Below, piece by piece: positions 61,965 through 64,000 of a stretch of DNA of 64,000 nt (position 1 is its first letter; every line of letters begins with the position of its first letter). The translations under genes were made by a program, and so were the position numbers. The DNA lies in the NCBI RefSeq assembly GCF_026151205.1, contig NC_087081.1:14854340-14918339 (forward strand), given 5' to 3'. This stretch comes from Bolinopsis microptera (taxonomy: Eukaryota > Ctenophora > Tentaculata > Lobata > Bolinopsidae). The notes under the pieces are model-generated. The model made no database searches and had not been told where the DNA came from. It saw only the letters and a program-made list of their open reading frames with translations.

Positions 61965-63045
61965 TTTCCTTCTCCTTGTCTCCTTGTCTCATTGTCTCCT
62001 TATCTCCTTGTGTCCTTGTCTCCTTGTCTCCTTGTCTCCTTGTCTCCTTGTGTCCTTGTGTCCTTGTGTCCTTGTCTCCTTGTGTCCTTGTCGCCTCGTG
62101 TCCTTGTCTCCTTGTCTCCGTGTCTCCTTGTCTCATTGTGTCCGTGTGTCCTTGTGTCCTTGTGTCCTTGTGTCCTTGTGTCCTTGTAGTTGTATCCTTG
62201 TGTCCTTGTGTCCTTGTCTCCTTGTGTCCTTGTCTCCTTGTCATTGTCCTTGTTTCATTGTCTTTGTCTCCTAGTCTCCTTGTCTCCTTGTCTCCTTGTC
62301 TCCTTGTCTCCTTGTCTCCTTGTCTCCTTGTCTCCTTGTCTCCTTTTCCTTGTCTCCTTGTCCTTGTCTCCTTGTCCTTGTCCTTGTCCTAGTCTCATTG
62401 TCCTTGTCTCCTTGTCCTTGTCTCCTTGTCCTTGTCTCTTTGTCTTTGTCTCCTTGTCCTTGTCTCCTTGTCCTTGTCTCCTTTTCCTTGTCTCCTTGTC
62501 CTTGTCTCCTTGTCCTTGTCCTTGTCCTTGTCCTTGTCCTTGTCCTTGTCCTTGTCCTTGTCCTTTTCCTTGTCCTTGTCCTTGTCCTTGTCCTTGTCCT
62601 TGTCCTTGTCCTTGTCCTTGTCCTTGTCTCCTTGTCCTTGTCTCCTTGTCCTTGTCTCGTTGTCCTTGTCTCGTTGTCCTTGTCTCGTTGTCCTTGTCTC
62701 CTTGTCCTAGTCTCATTGTCCTTGTCTCCTTGTCCTTGTCTCCTTGTCCTTGTCTCTTTGACCTTGTCTCCTTGTCCTTGTCTCCTTGTCCTTGTCTCCT
62801 TGTCCTTGTCCTTGTCCTTGTCCTTGTCCTTGTCCTTGTCCTTGTCCTTGTCCTTGTCCTTGTCCTTGTCCTTGTCCTTGTCCTTGTCCTTGTCCTTGTC
62901 CTTGTCCTTGTCCTTGTCCTTGTCCTTGTCCTTGTCCTTGTCCTTGTCCTTGTCCTTGTCCTTGTCCTTGTCCTTGTCCTTGTCCTTGTCCTTGTCCTTG
63001 TCCTTGTCCTTGTCCTTGTCCTTGTCCTTGTCCTTGTCCTTCTCC
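61965..63045. repeat. CTTGTC / CTTGTCTCC array, 1.1 kb
   Basis: From 61965 to ~62350 units such as CTTGTCTCC and CTTGTGTC dominate; from there to ~62810 CTTGTC and CTTGTCTCC mix; from 62808 to 63045 it is almost pure CTTGTC hexamer. The long frames on both strands (Pro-Cys, Ser-Leu, Arg-Thr runs) are repeat translations. Confidence 0.95.
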
Positions 63046-64000
63046 TTATTACCAACATCTTATCATCGTTGTTCAATTTTTGTGGTTGCAAACTTTCAGT
63101 TCTCTGGCAACAAGGATTAAGATAGATCGCTAAATGTTATGTCAATGTGTACAGTGTAACCATATATTTCCATATAACATATAGTGAAACAAATGTAATT
63201 AACTCAAGATTAAGAAGCGGTTGTAATTTATCAAAACGCAAATTATTAAAAATCAAAACGCAAATTATCGTCATGACGGCAAAAGATATATCTTTTATTT
63301 CCAATTTGCTGCGAAAATATTGGCAGATGTGCAAAAAATCCCAAGCTTCCCTAGAATTCATGTTTTACTAGCCTGTCACGTGACCAAAACGGTTTTTTTT
63401 GCTTATAACTCTCCAGGGAAGCATTTTTACCCTACGTCATGGGGGGTGATTCGGAATTAGCGTCCAAAAATACATCGATTTAGATCAATTTCATACCCAA
63501 AGGGCCTTTTCACAAGAATTTTCTTAAAATTTGGGCGAGCGATTTAGTATGAGCGCGCCGAGCTATGTCATTTATAATTATAATACCTCATAATCGCTTA
63601 TAGTCCAGTCATTTATGGAAATGAACCTGCAAATTTTCAGATACTCACGAAACTTTGCACAGACCTTCCCAAAGGTATGAATAAACGATTTTCGGTTGGA
63701 GACATTTTTTTACCATGGGGAAAACCCAGGAGGGCCACGCACATATTGACCCAATAATGTAACCGACCCTTTGCTTCTGAAGGTCGTAGAGACTTCAAAA
63801 TAGGCTTAAACGAAGCCGCATATGCATGTTTATATAGAAGTTATTGATCAACACATGGCCTAAAATCCTTAATTTTCGAGAAATTCGCCAAAAACCATTT
63901 TGGGCGAGGCGCTGAGCCAATTTGCTAACTTTTGATATAATCGTGATAGAGTCTTCGGACAAAGTGCAAAAGAACTGCAATTGGCATATTTATAGATGAC
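63046..64000. other. No gene recognised; one dispersed repeat
   Basis: 63370-63530 is a copy of the repeat seen at 2.13-2.48 and 17.72-18.09 kb (GGGGGGTGATTCGGAATTAG). The rest has no convincing coding segment. Confidence 0.5.

Noticed and set aside
61912..63133. Long open frames of up to 311 codons on both strands across the CTTGTC repeats
   Set aside because: They are translations of a 6- or 9-bp repeat in several frames at once (Pro-Cys, Ser-Leu, Arg-Thr), which any stop-free hexamer array gives.

Overview
The window is nuclear DNA of an animal, probably an AT-rich, repeat-laden marine invertebrate; the species cannot be fixed from this sequence. The evidence is one long intron-rich gene for a Gq-type phospholipase C beta, Penelope-like and LINE-type retroelements, and GT-AG introns. 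The gene density is low: most bases are tandem repeats, foldback (inverted-repeat) elements and small inverted-repeat transposons.

Layout. 1-5.7 kb: minisatellites, a large foldback element (about 1.85-2.97 kb), a 5'-truncated LINE with a 12-bp target-site duplication (3285-4188), and a hairpin-rich repeat block (4.39-4.73 kb). 5.7-13.4 kb: a degenerate tRNA-like sequence and a minus-strand gene for a NERD-nuclease/SF1-helicase-like protein (5941-8334). Its 5' side carries tandem copies of a ~360-bp unit, each holding a candidate 80-nt non-coding exon. A 3.7-kb DNA transposon (9088-12775) with ~350-bp inverted repeats and a perfect 8-bp duplication sits in that tandem array and carries a broken gene for a FEN/XPG-like nuclease with a C-terminal CXC zinc motif. 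13.4-22 kb: inverted-repeat elements nested in each other, a near-perfect 180-bp palindrome, a TA-flanked element (18.63-19.46 kb) and a palindromic 37-bp tandem array.

22.4-56.5 kb: phospholipase C beta on the minus strand. I could chain 31 exons whose splice phases agree throughout (4047 nt, 1348 codons plus stop). PH (partial), EF-hand, catalytic X and Y, C2 and the distal coiled-coil region are all represented, with all catalytic residues seen; only the extreme N terminus is missing. One exon (30809-31138) is an unusual His/Asn/Asp/Gly repeat insert. Nearly every intron has its own minisatellite. A complete 956-codon Penelope-like ORF lies in the first visible intron, and a second Penelope remnant lies in another intron.

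56.5-64 kb: no gene recognised. It holds a degenerate GCGATTATAA-type satellite, a ~1.6-kb foldback element with hexamer arrays at both tips, and 1.1 kb of CTTGTC repeats.

The most unusual signals are: (1) a 14-bp palindrome, GTTACCATGGTAAC, dispersed about 30 times and repeatedly bracketed by direct copies of 9-19 bp of the local flank, as if it were a micro-insertion; (2) repeated duplication of splice junctions of the phospholipase gene, including seven tandem copies of one donor; (3) the nuclease/CXC transposon; (4) the NERD-helicase gene whose last ~25 codons come from a small inserted element.
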